A DNA stretch of 64,000 nucleotides, taken from positions 25,247,857 to 25,311,856 of the forward strand of contig LR990040.1 of the NCBI GenBank assembly GCA_905147135.1. Reading direction: 5' to 3'. The notes beneath the pieces are model-generated. The model saw nothing but the letters and a program-made list of their open reading frames with translations, did no database searches and was not told the DNA's origin. A program made the translations under genes and the position numbers. The DNA comes from Blastobasis lacticolella. Its lineage: Eukaryota; Arthropoda; Insecta; Lepidoptera; Blastobasidae. Shown here one piece after another: positions 54,144 to 64,000 of this stretch (position 1 is the first letter of the stretch; each line of letters opens with the position of its first letter).

Positions 54144-54539
54144 TTTTCATGATTTTGGGGAACGGGGTGAAAACTTGTTTTTAATTTTCCTGTATATGAA
54201 AAACGATGCGCATAATAAATGACAACATTTCATAATTTTGATATGGAAAGCGCAGAACACCATGCGGACGAAGTCGTGCCGGGCCAGCTAGTTATGGTAG
54301 GTATAATAATGACATGCTCCTTGCCAGTCCCTATACTAGAAGTTCAGTGCAAAATGTGGCCGATTTGTTCCTCAACAGTCTTCATTTGATTTGGTGCATA
54401 ATGATTTAAAATATGAAAGTTTACTTCTCCAGGGTGCCAATTCACGATTATTCTAAGTTTTTTGAGTTGCACCCTGTGGTAGCGTTGGGGTGTAGGAAAG
54501 GGGGCAAAAAAAAAATTTTTTTTGACTTAGAAAAATTAT
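54144..54539. other. No gene seen; end of a dispersed repeat
   Basis: gcggacgaagtcgtgccggg at about 54266 followed by ccagctagt resembles an end motif I recall as common in insect genomes. Nothing else was recognised. Confidence 0.45.
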
Positions 54540-55030
54540 GGCGTTTTCGGAAATCGGGAAGAGGGACTTAGAAAAATTTCGATGAGTCGATGAGCGATCC
54601 TATTATAACGTATACTTTTGATGGTGGGATGTGATAGGAAATCCGTTTGTATGGGACACTTTTCTCTGCGGTGCCGCTAGGGGGCGCTAGGGGGGCCCAA
54701 CTTTTTTTCTGGGCGGTGCAAAAAAAAATTACCTCTGTAAAATTTGCTCCTAATGACCAACCCTACAACATGCAGCCATAAAAAATATACCTTAAAATAC
54801 GATCGAAACTTGTCGAAATTTTTTAAGTCCAAATGCCTTGCGCTGACCGTATTTTGACACTTAGAAAAATGTCGACGGGTTGCGATCCTATTATAACGTA
54901 TACTTTTGATGGTAGGATGTGATAGAGGGCACCTCCAGGAACACCGTTTGTATGGGACACTTTTTTCTGCCCCTAGGGAGCGCTAGGGGGGCCCAACTTT
55001 TTTACTGGGCGGCACAAAAAAAAGACTACT
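54540..55030. repeat. Direct repeat of about 310 bp, two units
   Basis: Both units contain gatcctattataacgtatac, a tggta/tgggatgtgatag core, gtttgtatgggacactttt and gcgctaggggggcccaactt, at about 54596-54730 and 54886-55020. They lead directly into the 108-bp array, so both may belong to one larger repeat family. Confidence 0.8.
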
Positions 55031-55039
55031 GAACCGATT

Positions 55040-55795
55040 GCTTTCAAAATGAATATCTAGGTGTCGCTTGGGACCCCTGACATGAATCTGGGCTCAGATA
55101 TCGGTTTTGAAAGCAATCGGTCCAGTAAGAAAAAAGTTCAAAATGGCGGCCATTTTCTTCAATTTTGGCATCAGATTCATGTCAGGAGTCCCAAGGGACG
55201 CTCAGATATTCATTTTAAAAGCAATTGGTCCAGTAACAAAAAAGTTCAAAATGGCGGCCATTTTGTTACATTTTGGCACCAGATTCATGTCAGGAGTCCC
55301 AAGGGACGCTCAGATATCGGTTTTGAAAGCAATCGGTCCAGTAACAAAAAAGTTCAAAATGGCGTCCATTTTGTTACATTTTGGCACCAGATTCCTGTCA
55401 GGAGTCCCAGGGGACGCTCAGATATCGGTTTTGAAAGAAGTCGGTCCAGTAACAAAACGGTTCAAAATGGCCGCCATTTTGTTACATTTTGGCACCAGAT
55501 TCATGTCAGGAGTCCCAAGGGACGCTCAGATATCGGTTTTGAAAGCAATCGGTCCAGTAACAAAACGGTTCAAAATGGCCGCCATTTTGTTCAATTTTGG
55601 CATCAGATTCATGTCAGGAGTCCCAAGGGACGCTCAGATATCGGTTTTGAAAGCAATCGGTCCAGTAACAAAAAAGTTCAAAATTGTGTCCATTTTGTTA
55701 CATTTTGGCACCAGATTCATGTCAGGAGTCCCAAGGGACGCTCAGATATCGGTTTTGAAAGCAATCGGTCAAGTAACAAAAAAGTTCAAAATGTT
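55040..55795. repeat. 108-bp tandem array, about seven units
   Basis: Consecutive units are offset by 108 bp (for example tccagtaa at 55121 and 55229). Each contains the palindrome-like aaaatggcggccatttt and a gtcaggagtcccaaggga core. Since 108 is a multiple of three, two plus-strand frames stay open for about 250 codons and read 36-residue repeats. With two competing frames and no start context I treat this as satellite DNA and not a gene. Confidence 0.9.
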
Positions 55796-57764
55796 ACAAG
55801 TCTTTTTTTCCTCAGCTACACCAACAAAATGCCTTGTGCTAGCTGATAGAATCCAGCACTGAAACTGCAAGAGTAGTGACACCCTCCAGGCTGGATACAG
55901 AAAACCAGACCAGGAGAGAGACATGCAGCAGGCAGATGTGTAAAGGATAAATTAAGAAAATATTTTTAGGAACTACGGCCAAATTTAATTTAAAAAAACA
56001 AGACTTAACAGAAATCCCTCTTATATTTTGTATCAAACTAATAAATTTACAATTCACATACAAATAATCAAAATTAACAGTAGTTTTTACTAAATTAAAC
56101 ACTATAACGATTATCTTCTTGCCCAGATCAGATACACAAAAATATAGAATGGAAATGATCAGAAAAATAGCTCATGTGACCTTAATTAGAACCAACAGAG
56201 GTTCTGTAGCACGTCCGTCCATTTCGAGAGCCAATTAGCAAAAGGAACTTGCCGTCAATCTGCTCGCTATTTATAAGGCGTGTAGGGTTGGTGGTAGCCA
56301 TGTAAGAGGTATTCCTTACAATATATATTGTGCAAAGGGTAGACATTTATTTTATCATACAGAAAATTAGCACAATACCTATCACATAAATACTATACCT
56401 ACATAAGTGTAAAATAATCTTATATAGAAAAACAATTAAAATCTTAGGTGTGCACTTATCACTTGAATGCACGAATCGTCGCCTCAGCAGCACCAAGTCT
56501 TTGGTTGCCATCTAAATCACTGGAATACCACACCCTTCGGCCAGTAGTCTTCTGTTACGAAGAAAGTTAAACTCTCATGAGGTACTGCTTGGTGAGGAGG
56601 ATGCTCCACCAACACCGTCCTTCGCGATCACTATGTGTAATGAAGATTATGATTCTAGTCACAGACTTCGAGGCTTTCTAAATCAGGAAATGGGATGATG
56701 GTGAATGTAGAAGAAACTGGGCTGAGAAAATACTATTTCTAATGTAACATTATTATAATGAATTCTAGTTTTTACTTGGTTGAGAAACTTGCAGTAGATC
56801 TTTAAACGACACTGTAATCCGAGATCCTGTATGCACTAGTCCTGTTCCAGTGGCATATGGTAAGTTGTCTTCCTCCTCTTCAACCCTGGACATCAGGCCT
56901 CTATAGGTATAAACGACACTGTGATCTGAGATCTTATACGCACTAGTCCCGTTCCAATGCCATATATGGTCAGTGTTGCCCTTTGGTGGTAGTGTTTCGC
57001 ACCCCGTTACAATGGGGTGATCGCTGGAGTTGGCGCCTTCTTCACGCCTCCTGAGGTCAAGCGCACCGCGTGGACCAACGTTGGGTGAAGCCCGGCAAAC
57101 GACCATGCGTAGGGGCGCCTTCCAGGCGCGGTATATCGCCGAAGTGGGGGCAGCTACAGACGTCGCCGGCGCCGCGACAAGCCTTTTCGGAATCCGGAGG
57201 TCTCTTCAGGTGGTGGACCCGCGGGACAGTTTCTCAATTAATTCCAATAAAGTTGCGTTATTTGTTTAGCAGCAGGGGAATCCCTCTTCCTCAAGGTCTC
57301 GATGCTATTCGTTTGAATTCATTTCATGTCGTACTGCATGTGATGGCACAGATGGCACCAAAACCACAGACCGAAGCTTGAGCAAACCAACCAATCGTCA
57401 TTGATCGTCATGAGAGCGGTGACAGTGATTAGCAGGGCTTTCCAACTCTCATTTCCTTTATGTGTACAATCATGGACTTACTACCCAAAGTAGTAAGTCC
57501 ATGTGTACAATAGAGCTCTAGAAAAAAAAAACTAGGATATCTCCATCTCTATTTACTCATACTAAAAAAAATGTGTCCCTTTCCCCCCATCCCGTGCACG
57601 ACGATAAATGAAAAGCGACTTTATTATTTACTTTCTAAGGATTAGAATCAACTGTAGTAAATGCTTGTGAGAAAACAACTGACGACCGACTAAACAATGC
57701 ATAGAGAATAAAAAATTTTCCGCGATGGCGCCAAAGTAACAAACCAATGTACTTATTATAATAC
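55796..57764. other. No supported gene; small repeats
   Basis: A 107-bp direct repeat begins at 56804 and 56911 (aaacgacactgt.atc.gagat). A 113-codon minus-strand frame at 56765-57106 covers it; two of its segments are alike because of the repeat, and no family was recognised. A 30-bp insertion with inverted ends lies at 57471-57500. Short plus-strand frames at 57030-57381 have no support. Confidence 0.4.
57471..57500. mobile_element. 30-bp inverted-ended insert with an 11-bp flanking duplication
   Basis: atgtgtacaat occurs at 57460-57470 and 57501-57511. Between them lies catggacttactacccaaag followed by tagtaagtcc. The ends ggacttacta and tagtaagtcc are inverted copies. The left part equals one end of repeat R2 (22918 and complement at about 31830), suggesting a minimal leftover of that element. 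Confidence 0.6.
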
Positions 57765-58362
57765 TTATACTTTGTCTAAAATAGGATGATAATTTTGACA
57801 GCTCACAAATTGTTGGTCTTTGGCGCACGCCTATGAAGTTTCGTGTTTTTTTTTTCAGTAAATGTACTACGGAAAATGTCGTACTTCATAGACAGGCCCC
57901 GCCCCTTTAGTGAAGTGTCACGAATAACGAATAACAACAGACATTCGAAAATCGGTATTGATATAATATTATCGAGTATTTAAAATTAATATTTAGGTAA
58001 CCTTATTATTTTTTGTAACTAAACTCTTATTCCTTGTTTGGATTTCACCCTAAGAGACCTTTTACAACAACGAATTCGAGTCGCGCGTATTCAACGTAAT
58101 AGGATGACTGACCGAATAGTGATACGCACGGGTCGAAATCGTCGTTGTGGAAGGGTTTTTAATGTCGTATTAATAAATTATTATTTCAAAATAAAATAAA
58201 TAGTTTATTTTGTATAACATGTACTGAATACCCATGCAACTATCGATTCCAAGTTCTATGAGAATGATAATCGATAATCGAATAGATTCATTAACGATTT
58301 TACATTACCCCATCCTTACTGTGAATTGTCAAAATTATCATCCTATTTTAGACAAGGTATAA
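57765..58362. mobile_element. MITE with 42-44-bp terminal inverted repeats, 598 bp
   Basis: ttatactttgtctaaaatag at 57765 and its near complement ending at 58362, continuing inward through gatgataattttgaca, give inverted ends of about 42 bp with few mismatches. The interior is non-coding and has a second, smaller inverted pair near 57830-57890. The target duplication is unclear because both flanks are TA-rich. Confidence 0.75.
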
Positions 58363-58789
58363 TTTATGTATTTTGTGTGCCCGACGCTGTTTTCACTCCT
58401 AAGCATTTACAATTTTTTAATTACTATTAGTTATTGAAGAGTTCAGTGAAATTAGGTTTGTGTGGGAAGTAATGAATTTGCAGTGCGTTTAGCGTTTTAA
58501 ATCTGTACTTTGTGTTCGTGTTTGTATTATGTATGTATTTTGATTTTGCGAGTATTTCCCTTTGATTTTTCCATTCTATCCTCCGTTTAACAAAAGTTGG
58601 TAAAACTTCAATCTAATTCTAGATTGTTTGCAATCCCGTACACAAATAGTTCTCGTTTTCAGGTATGGATAAACCATTGTCGATTCTTGCTCGACTATCA
58701 TCGTAGCCAGTATAATAATAAATTAAAACACGTAAACGTGCTTGTGTAGGTACGTAATTTCGCTCCTGACGATATTGCTATAAAACGAT
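58363..58789. other. No gene seen; AT-rich
   Basis: Nothing recognised. Confidence 0.4.
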
Positions 58790-58792
58790 ACT

Positions 58793-58824
<32 letters not shown>

Positions 58825-58880
58825 ATCAGCCGAAGGACGCCCACTGCTGGGCATAGGCCTCTTCTATCAATACCCCACCC
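58793..58880 (-). mobile_element. RTE-type LINE 3' end with (ATC)n tail
   Basis: An (atc)n microsatellite at 58793-58826 joins cagccgaaggacgcccactg and ctgggcataggcctctt. This is a 3'-end signature I recall from RTE LINEs in Lepidoptera, read on the minus strand. Only the last 55 or so bases of the element are present. Confidence 0.75.
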
Positions 58881-59521
58881 CAAAGTTGCTTAATTGTTTA
58901 GATTTCAATATTTATTGCTTCATAAGTTAGGTAAACATTATTAATCCTTTACTGCAAATATAAATGTAAAAGGATTTGCGTTATCTTAAACCTCCAAGTT
59001 CCAAGAGGCTTTGTCCAGAATTGACCTCACAATTTTACAAGTCTTTTTTCCTCAGCGCCCCCTTTGCTACACTCCAACCGACCTCACTTCATTCTAATTC
59101 TAAATAGGTGTTTTAGGTTGTAGATTTTTCCAAATCCAATTTTGCCCTGCACAAGCACCCCCCGCAAGAGCTACATCCATCTGTTGATGTGCTAAGCTCT
59201 TCCACAACCCAATGTGCCCCCGTTATGAGAACTTTGATGAGTTTGCTGCTGACCACCTCTCAACACCGTCCACATCTTTTGATGTGGGAGCCTGTTTGAG
59301 AAAACAGTCAGTCTACTGTTCACCAAGGCCTTGTACATCTACAGATCTATTGAGCTCTGAGCAACAAGAGTGGCCTTTCATTGTTAGCTCCATACCTCTT
59401 TGGGAGTGTGCTACTCTTATTCGTAGGAGTAGATGTAAAATGAAAAGGAAACCTGATGAAGGAACTTTTGTTAAATATTCCTAATATATCTTAGACTAGC
59501 AATGATTTTATTTTCCAGCAT
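58881..59521. other. No supported gene; possible upstream part of the P-element relic
   Basis: A plus-strand frame at 59212-59484 (90 codons) lies just before transposase sequence and could be its diverged N-terminal part. No THAP finger is visible. Confidence 0.35.
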
Positions 59522-59850
59522 TTGACAGACATTTCACCTACTAAATCTGAATCAGCAAAGCTGTGTGTTTTGTTGTTTGATGAAATGGTTATTAGTAAAA
59601 AAACTTCTTTTAATTTTCAAACCGGATTAATAGAAGCCTTTGAGGATCTTGAATCCAGAAAACTTTCTTCAAATGTTGCTGACAAAGTAAGTTTTCATGG
59701 CCTTTTATTTTGTTGAAGATGGTGTTAAGCTTTTTTCAGTAATGGATTTTCAATTAGAGTCACAATTAGTGACCAAGGATCTGCCAATGTTGCGGCAATA
59801 AACTCATTGATATTAGATACTAGAGCTGAACAATTGCATAACACTATAGT
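59522..59850 (+). pseudogene. P-element/THAP9-like transposase, fragment
   Basis: The frame at 59522-59716 reads AKLCVLLFDEM, then GLIEAFEDLESR and NVADKVSFHG. This is the order of conserved blocks around the first catalytic acid of P-element transposases. About 60 bases on, another frame reads VTISDQGSANVAAINSLILD (near 59758-59818), the block around the second acid. At least one frameshift and a missing stretch separate them. A SINE follows at once. The N-terminal THAP finger and the C-terminal half are absent. Confidence 0.72.
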
Positions 59851-59861
59851 AATTATGCCAA

Positions 59862-60119
59862 TATAAATAAATAAGTAATCATGGACAAATTCACACTGTG
59901 CCATCTAGCCCCAAAGTAAGCAAAGCTTGTGTTATGGGTGCTAGATAACTGATAAACTACTTGTATACTTTTAAATACATACTTATTATTCATAGAACAT
60001 CCAGACCTGTAACAGAAATTAAAATTAATCATTTTCAATTTCTGCCTGGCCGGGAATCGAACCCAGGACCTCTTGCGTGGCATATTGGCATGTAGACCAC
60101 TAAACCACTCAGGTCGTCA
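59862..60119 (-). mobile_element. tRNA-derived SINE (family 1), second copy
   Basis: Same layout as 52353-52614: on the minus strand an A-box-like tggtttagtggtcta, a perfect B box GGTTCGATTCCC near 60055-60066, the ctagcacccataacacaag body and an AT-rich tail at the left end. Its A and B boxes are better kept than in the nested copy. Confidence 0.9.
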
Positions 60120-60466
60120 GGTTGGGATTGCAGGAATATTCTGCAATATGCTGTAGACAACCAAAAGATATATGATATATATGTGTCCCAATTATTAAAA
60201 TGTTTCTGAAATTATTTCCAGAAAAAAGATGTGCTCCTTAATGGATATAGCGCATAGTGTTCTTTTCTAGGGACACTATAAAGCAGATGGTTGTGGTGGC
60301 AAAACCTGCACCATCCATCTTACCGACAAGCATCAGCACCCAAAGTTATATGACAGGTTAAAGGTATTTATGTATTGTTTGTTATTTGTACATATGTTTA
60401 CCTTATTGTTTGTACAGAAGACGGCACATCAGCCTATTCACCACCAGTATAAAATCTAAGGTCTTA
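60120..60466. other. No gene seen
   Basis: AT-rich; nothing recognised. Confidence 0.35.
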
Positions 60467-60526
60467 ACAGGGTAGGTCAAGCGCCTTCTGTACCTGTAGG
60501 TACAGAAGGCGCTTGACCTACCCTGT
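60467..60526. repeat. Perfect 28-bp hairpin with a 4-base loop
   Basis: 60467-60494 and 60499-60526 are exact reverse complements, with tgta between. The arms contain gcgccttctgtacc. No microRNA-type bulges are present, so a small palindromic insertion is the more likely reading. Confidence 0.92.
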
Positions 60527-60879
60527 AGTATACTATACTATACTGTAGTATTAACACATTGTATAACCACAGACCATTTCTATTACAACTTTTTAATGGC
60601 CTGATGCAAAAACAGTTTTGTGTACATTTGACAACTGAAAACAATTTTCATTTACTTATATTATGCACTAGCGACGTGCCTGGAAGCACAGGTAGTGACC
60701 TAAACCGATTAAAATTATACACCAAAGCCTTCCACATGAGGCACTCTGTCTGTTGGTGAAAAATGCATGAAGATCGCGAATAAACAGACAGACGCAGCGT
60801 GGCAATTTGTTTTATAATATGTAGTGATACCATTTTTACTATACCATACCATTTTTTAATTTATATATTTGTTATTTTA

Positions 60880-61098
60880 GTCATCTAGGCGTTATTGCCC
60901 CGGGTGTACTCTTGCGCACGAGGGCCCGTGGTCCTCCTTGATCATAATCCAGGATTTGGCTGATCAGTTAACTATAGTGGAGCGACTGCCCTCTGACCTC
61001 CATGACCCCTGCTATCAGGGGAACCTAACCCGATTGGATCATTCAGTGGCCTGAATGTGCAAGTTTCATCACGATGTTTTCCCTCACCATAATAGGTT
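60880..61098 (-). mobile_element. SINE family 2 body, minus strand, 5'-truncated
   Basis: Reverse complement of the tRNA-unrelated part of family 2 (tcctggattatgatcaaggag, and gaaaacatcgtgatgaaac near 61062-61080). The tRNA-like head is missing. Confidence 0.8.
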
Positions 61099-61170
61099 GG
61101 CATTTAACTAATGATTCTCCGCGAGTTTTTAATATTTATTCTACATCCAAATACTTTTATTTTATGATTG

Positions 61171-61570
61171 ACTAGCTTTCCGCCCGCGTGGACTATTGTA
61201 CGTATATCTTGGACAATAAAAAATAGCCTATATCCATCCTCAGGTGCCAAACTATCCCTATACTGAATTTCATCGAAATTGGTGCAGTCGTTTGGCCGTG
61301 AAAGTATGACCGACAGAGTTACTGTCGCATTTATAATAATTACTGGCCTTACGCCCACGGCTCCGCTGGCGTGGACTATTGCACCTGTATCCTACGTGTG
61401 GAGGAGAATAAAAAAGTAGCCTATGTCCATCCTCAGGTGCCAAACTATCTCCATACAGAATTTAATTGAAATCGGTGCAGTCGTTTAGCCGTGAAAGTAG
61501 AACAGACCGAGGTCCTTCGCATTTATAATCCTTACTAGCCTTCCGCCTGCGGCGCCGGTCGCTCGAACTA
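61171..61570. repeat. Dispersed repeat in tandem, two to three units of about 170-190 bp
   Basis: Units start near 61171, 61342 and 61534 with an actagc/tactggc..ccgcc head. They share gcgtggactattg, atagcctat..ccatcctcaggtgcc and ggtgcagtcgttt.gccgtga. The pattern is that of a widespread insect repeat with a conserved 3' part. No coding capacity. Confidence 0.75.
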
Positions 61571-61658
61571 CACATTATATGGCGCAAGTAGGGGTAAGGT
61601 GGAAAAAAGGAGCATATGTTTTATCCATATATAAATATTAAGAGGATTCCTCACACGG

Positions 61659-61790
61659 TATAAAATAAAGTCGCTTTCCGCGTCTATCTGTCTGTATGTA
61701 TTTCCGCTAACTTCTCCTAAGCCATGCAATGGATTTTGATGCTGTTTTCCTTATCATTTATTAGAATATCTCCCAGAAAGTTTTTATGTA
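61659..61790 (+). repeat. Dispersed repeat also present at 14968
   Basis: tataaaataaagtcgctttc followed by tctgtatgt, gcaatggattttgatgc matches 14968-15092 with scattered changes. Confidence 0.75.
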
Positions 61791-61844
61791 GAATACATGC
61801 ATATTATAATTGGAGGTTGATATTTCAACCTCGTTATTAAGCGC

Positions 61845-62185
61845 GTCGGTGGTCGGGCGGTTGAGTATCCCAACTCGTAAGCGACAGGTACCGGGTTCGA
61901 ATCCCGCTGCGGCCATGTACCAATGACTCTTTTCTAAGTTATGTACATTATATGAATTCTAACCGATGCTCTTACGGTGAGGGAAAACATCGTGATGAAA
62001 CTGACTGAATGGGTAACCATGGCCCAATCTTGTGTGTGTATTGGTAACCAGGTAGCAGGGTCACGGAGGTCAGATGGTAGTCGCTCCACTGTAATTACCT
62101 GAGCGCCAAATCCTGAATCACGGTCAAGGCGGACCCCGGGCCCTCGTTCTCGAGAGCACAACCGGGACATTAACGATAAGATGAC
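61845..62185 (+). mobile_element. tRNA-derived SINE (family 2), near full length
   Basis: The head has an A-box region (gtcggtggtcgggcggttga) and a perfect B box, GGTTCGAATCC, at 61894-61904. The tRNA-unrelated body includes gaaaacatcgtgatgaaac, the gggtcacggaggtcagatgg motif and ggcggaccccgggccctcg. It ends near cgataagatgac. It is the best-preserved member of the family here. Confidence 0.9.
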
Positions 62186-63724
62186 TTTTTTTATATCAAC
62201 CTAGGTATTATGTTATATTGTAGATACTTTTGGTCCTTTATTGTAAATACTTTACTTTGTAATTACTTTGTTAAACTACCTAGTTAATGTATGAATCAAT
62301 CTACATTAAATAATTAATACAATGTATTTAAATAAAAAAAAATTGTCGAGATGCTGCAACTTTAAGGATTCATGTTTGGATGTAGTTGCTGATTCGATTT
62401 GAATAGGTGCCTACTTAGTTAAAATTATAAGTTTCATTCTAATTTGTATATGGTTCTTTCTTCAACTGGACTAAAATAAAGACATGGATTGTTTCGTCAT
62501 TTAGTATTTATTTATTTATTTCACAGTTTAACAGTAATCTAATTCTATTTAAGCTAAATACATAATTAAGTATTTATTATGTATTTCATTTGTCTTATAA
62601 ATGGATCATCTTGCTTTTTCTTTTCAGACATAAATAATTTAATTAAGAAGACCGCTACAAGACTGACTCCAGACCTCCTGTGTGACGCCTGATGAAGGGA
62701 TGCTTCATTTTATAATTGATAAACAGGCATTTGAAGGTGCCATTATGGATGTGGCTTTCAGTTGGCTACATCGCAGCATGGTAGCACGATCGATCGGCGA
62801 GCACCGACTACAGATCCCTTGTAGCATAAGGAAGGAAATTGTAAATTGCACACAGAAATAATATTCACGCAAGTAAGATATTGTTCATAATTGAGCTTGC
62901 TTCTGCCCGCGACTTGGCCCGCGTGGATTTATGGCGATGCTAGTTGGTGAATCCGTCGGTCCCGATTGCTATCGATTGATAGCAGTCGAGATAAGCCACA
63001 CCAGAGGCCTCTTGGGCAGCACGATACTCCGACACCAGAGGTTTCACACGATGAAATAAATGAATGCCCCCATTTCTAAACCGATGTAAGCGCCTCAACG
63101 ACTAACGTCATGGAGTCGGGCACTGTGCAGTGCCATGGCCCGAGGACCCCCTGCCGGTCTTCACGGACGAGGATAACGATGAGGAGCCACAAACGGATCC
63201 TGTAAGTATGCTCTGCCTTCAGTTTGTTAACGCGTTTAGAAGGGTATTCTGGAATGGTTTCTCTGGAATATTTGAGTGCGAAAGTTGTGGTTTTTTTTCC
63301 TAATATTTTCGTTATATCGATTATCGAACACGATGTGTCGACATATCCGTAATGTTTGTACACCCTGCAGCGACAACTCAATAATTCGATTTTCGGACGT
63401 TATGATTAGGTTTACATTACCACCTATTCAAAATTTCACTATAAAATGGGGAACAGGATCGCAATGAAGTAACATATCTTTACTTGTAATAAAACTGTAA
63501 CAGGTATTTTATAGATGGCCCCGTAAATATTTTAAGATCATTGATGTTGTAGTTCAGAAATTACGCCTCATTACAAGGTCCAAATAACTAGCGTTTGTAT
63601 CGGTACACGGCTAAAGGTAGTCATATTACAACAAAATGTCATTTGTCATGTCTGAACCGGAAATGTTAACTTGTGTATGGAAAAACAGATTTTTCCGCTC
63701 CCGACCCGTGGTACAACTGTGATG
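62186..63724. other. No supported gene
   Basis: A short open stretch at about 63103-63200 ends in a good splice-donor-like cct|gtaagt. It encodes an acidic peptide (FTDEDNDEEPQTDP) and could be an exon of an unknown gene, but it has no partner exon in view. The rest is AT-rich. Confidence 0.35.
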
Positions 63725-63870
63725 TCCAACTGGTTGTACTACGGAGAAGTAAAGTTACCCATGGTTCAACTGGTTATTCTATGGGGAAATACCTTTACCA
63801 ATGGTTCAACTCGAGTGAGTATTTCTTTCCTTGGTCCAACTAGTTGTACTACTGGGAATTGAATGTATCT
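63725..63870. repeat. Short degenerate tandem repeat, about 30-40-bp period
   Basis: ggtccaactggttgtacta, ggttcaactggttattcta, ggttcaactcgag and ggtccaactagttgtacta head four uneven units. They are too diverged for a recent array. Confidence 0.65.
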
Positions 63871-64000
63871 ATAGAACAACTACTGGTAATAAACAGGAAA
63901 AGGTTATCTATCAATGCTAAAGTGCAATGCAATTACTACCTGTTTTGATTAATTGTCTATTGATGATTAAAACGTTGATATTGACGCGTGAATATTTCTC

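Noticed and set aside
55061..55862. Two overlapping open frames of about 250 codons as a repeat protein gene
   Set aside because: Both frames are equally open across a 108-bp satellite-like array, with no start context or conserved domain.
56765..57106. 113-codon minus-strand protein with internal similarity
   Set aside because: The similarity is explained by the 107-bp direct repeat, and I recognise no family.
60050..60070. tRNA gene suggested by a perfect B box (also 61894 and 15195)
   Set aside because: The A and B boxes are followed by a shared tRNA-unrelated body and an AT-rich tail, and there is no full cloverleaf; these are SINE heads.
60467..60526. microRNA precursor
   Set aside because: A perfect stem without bulges and with a 4-base loop is not typical; kept only as a palindrome.
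63103..63208. Exon ending in a strong gtaagt donor
   Set aside because: No acceptor-linked partner exon and no domain; one donor-like site is not enough.

Overview
The window looks like insect heterochromatin-type or intergenic DNA, most likely from a moth or butterfly (Lepidoptera). The reasons are an AT-rich background, an (ATC)n-tailed RTE LINE end of a kind common in Lepidoptera, a TED-like gypsy/errantivirus element with a tRNA-Ser-type primer site, several tRNA-derived SINE copies with A and B boxes, and hAT, P, Helitron, CR1/Jockey-like and TTAA-flanked elements. The species call is inference. I found no host protein-coding gene, no tRNA or rRNA gene and no CRISPR array that I can support. 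Nearly everything recognisable is mobile DNA, much of it nested.

Layout. 1-620: a hAT MITE in a short repeat. 1.8-4.46 kb: a LINE reverse-transcriptase relic abutting an internally deleted Helitron Rep/helicase. 6.37-13.07 kb: a minus-strand Ty3/Gypsy element with a nearly intact gag-pol, a canonical -1 frameshift signal, a 195-bp insertion in gag and only a 5' LTR candidate. 13.6-20 kb: tandem repeats, a LINE relic and a TIR MITE. 20.6-22.6 kb: a minus-strand LINE split by an inverted-repeat element. 23.7-36.76 kb: two long, oppositely oriented copies of one non-coding, LTR-flanked sequence, forming a giant inverted repeat. Its arms differ by later LINE and MITE insertions. 36.77-43.0 kb: an errantivirus-like provirus (LTR, gag, pol, broken env) inserted in the terminal repeat of the right copy. 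Its 3' end is replaced by an almost perfect 895-bp palindrome of a TTAA-flanked MITE. 44.06-45.86 kb: a very GC-rich Jockey-type ORF1 without its ORF2. 46.08-49.80 kb: two hAT elements 35 bp apart, one carrying a nearly complete BED-finger transposase. 50.9-52.8 kb: a tandem duplication carrying a tRNA-derived SINE, with a second SINE nested in one copy. 54.5-55.8 kb: a satellite-like 108-bp array. 57.7-62.2 kb: a MITE, an RTE tail, a P-element transposase relic, SINEs and short dispersed repeats.

How the parts work together. The only machinery that could act in trans is the transposase of the hAT element (one frameshift) and the enzymes of the two gypsy elements. The rest are relics or non-autonomous passengers. 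The nesting order can be read from target-site duplications and from arm-specific insertions. The three most informative observations are two near-identical copies of one short repeat carrying three unrelated hAT insertions (two at almost the same base), the giant inverted pair of a coding-free LTR-like element, and the near-perfect palindrome at the 3' end of the errantivirus-like provirus.
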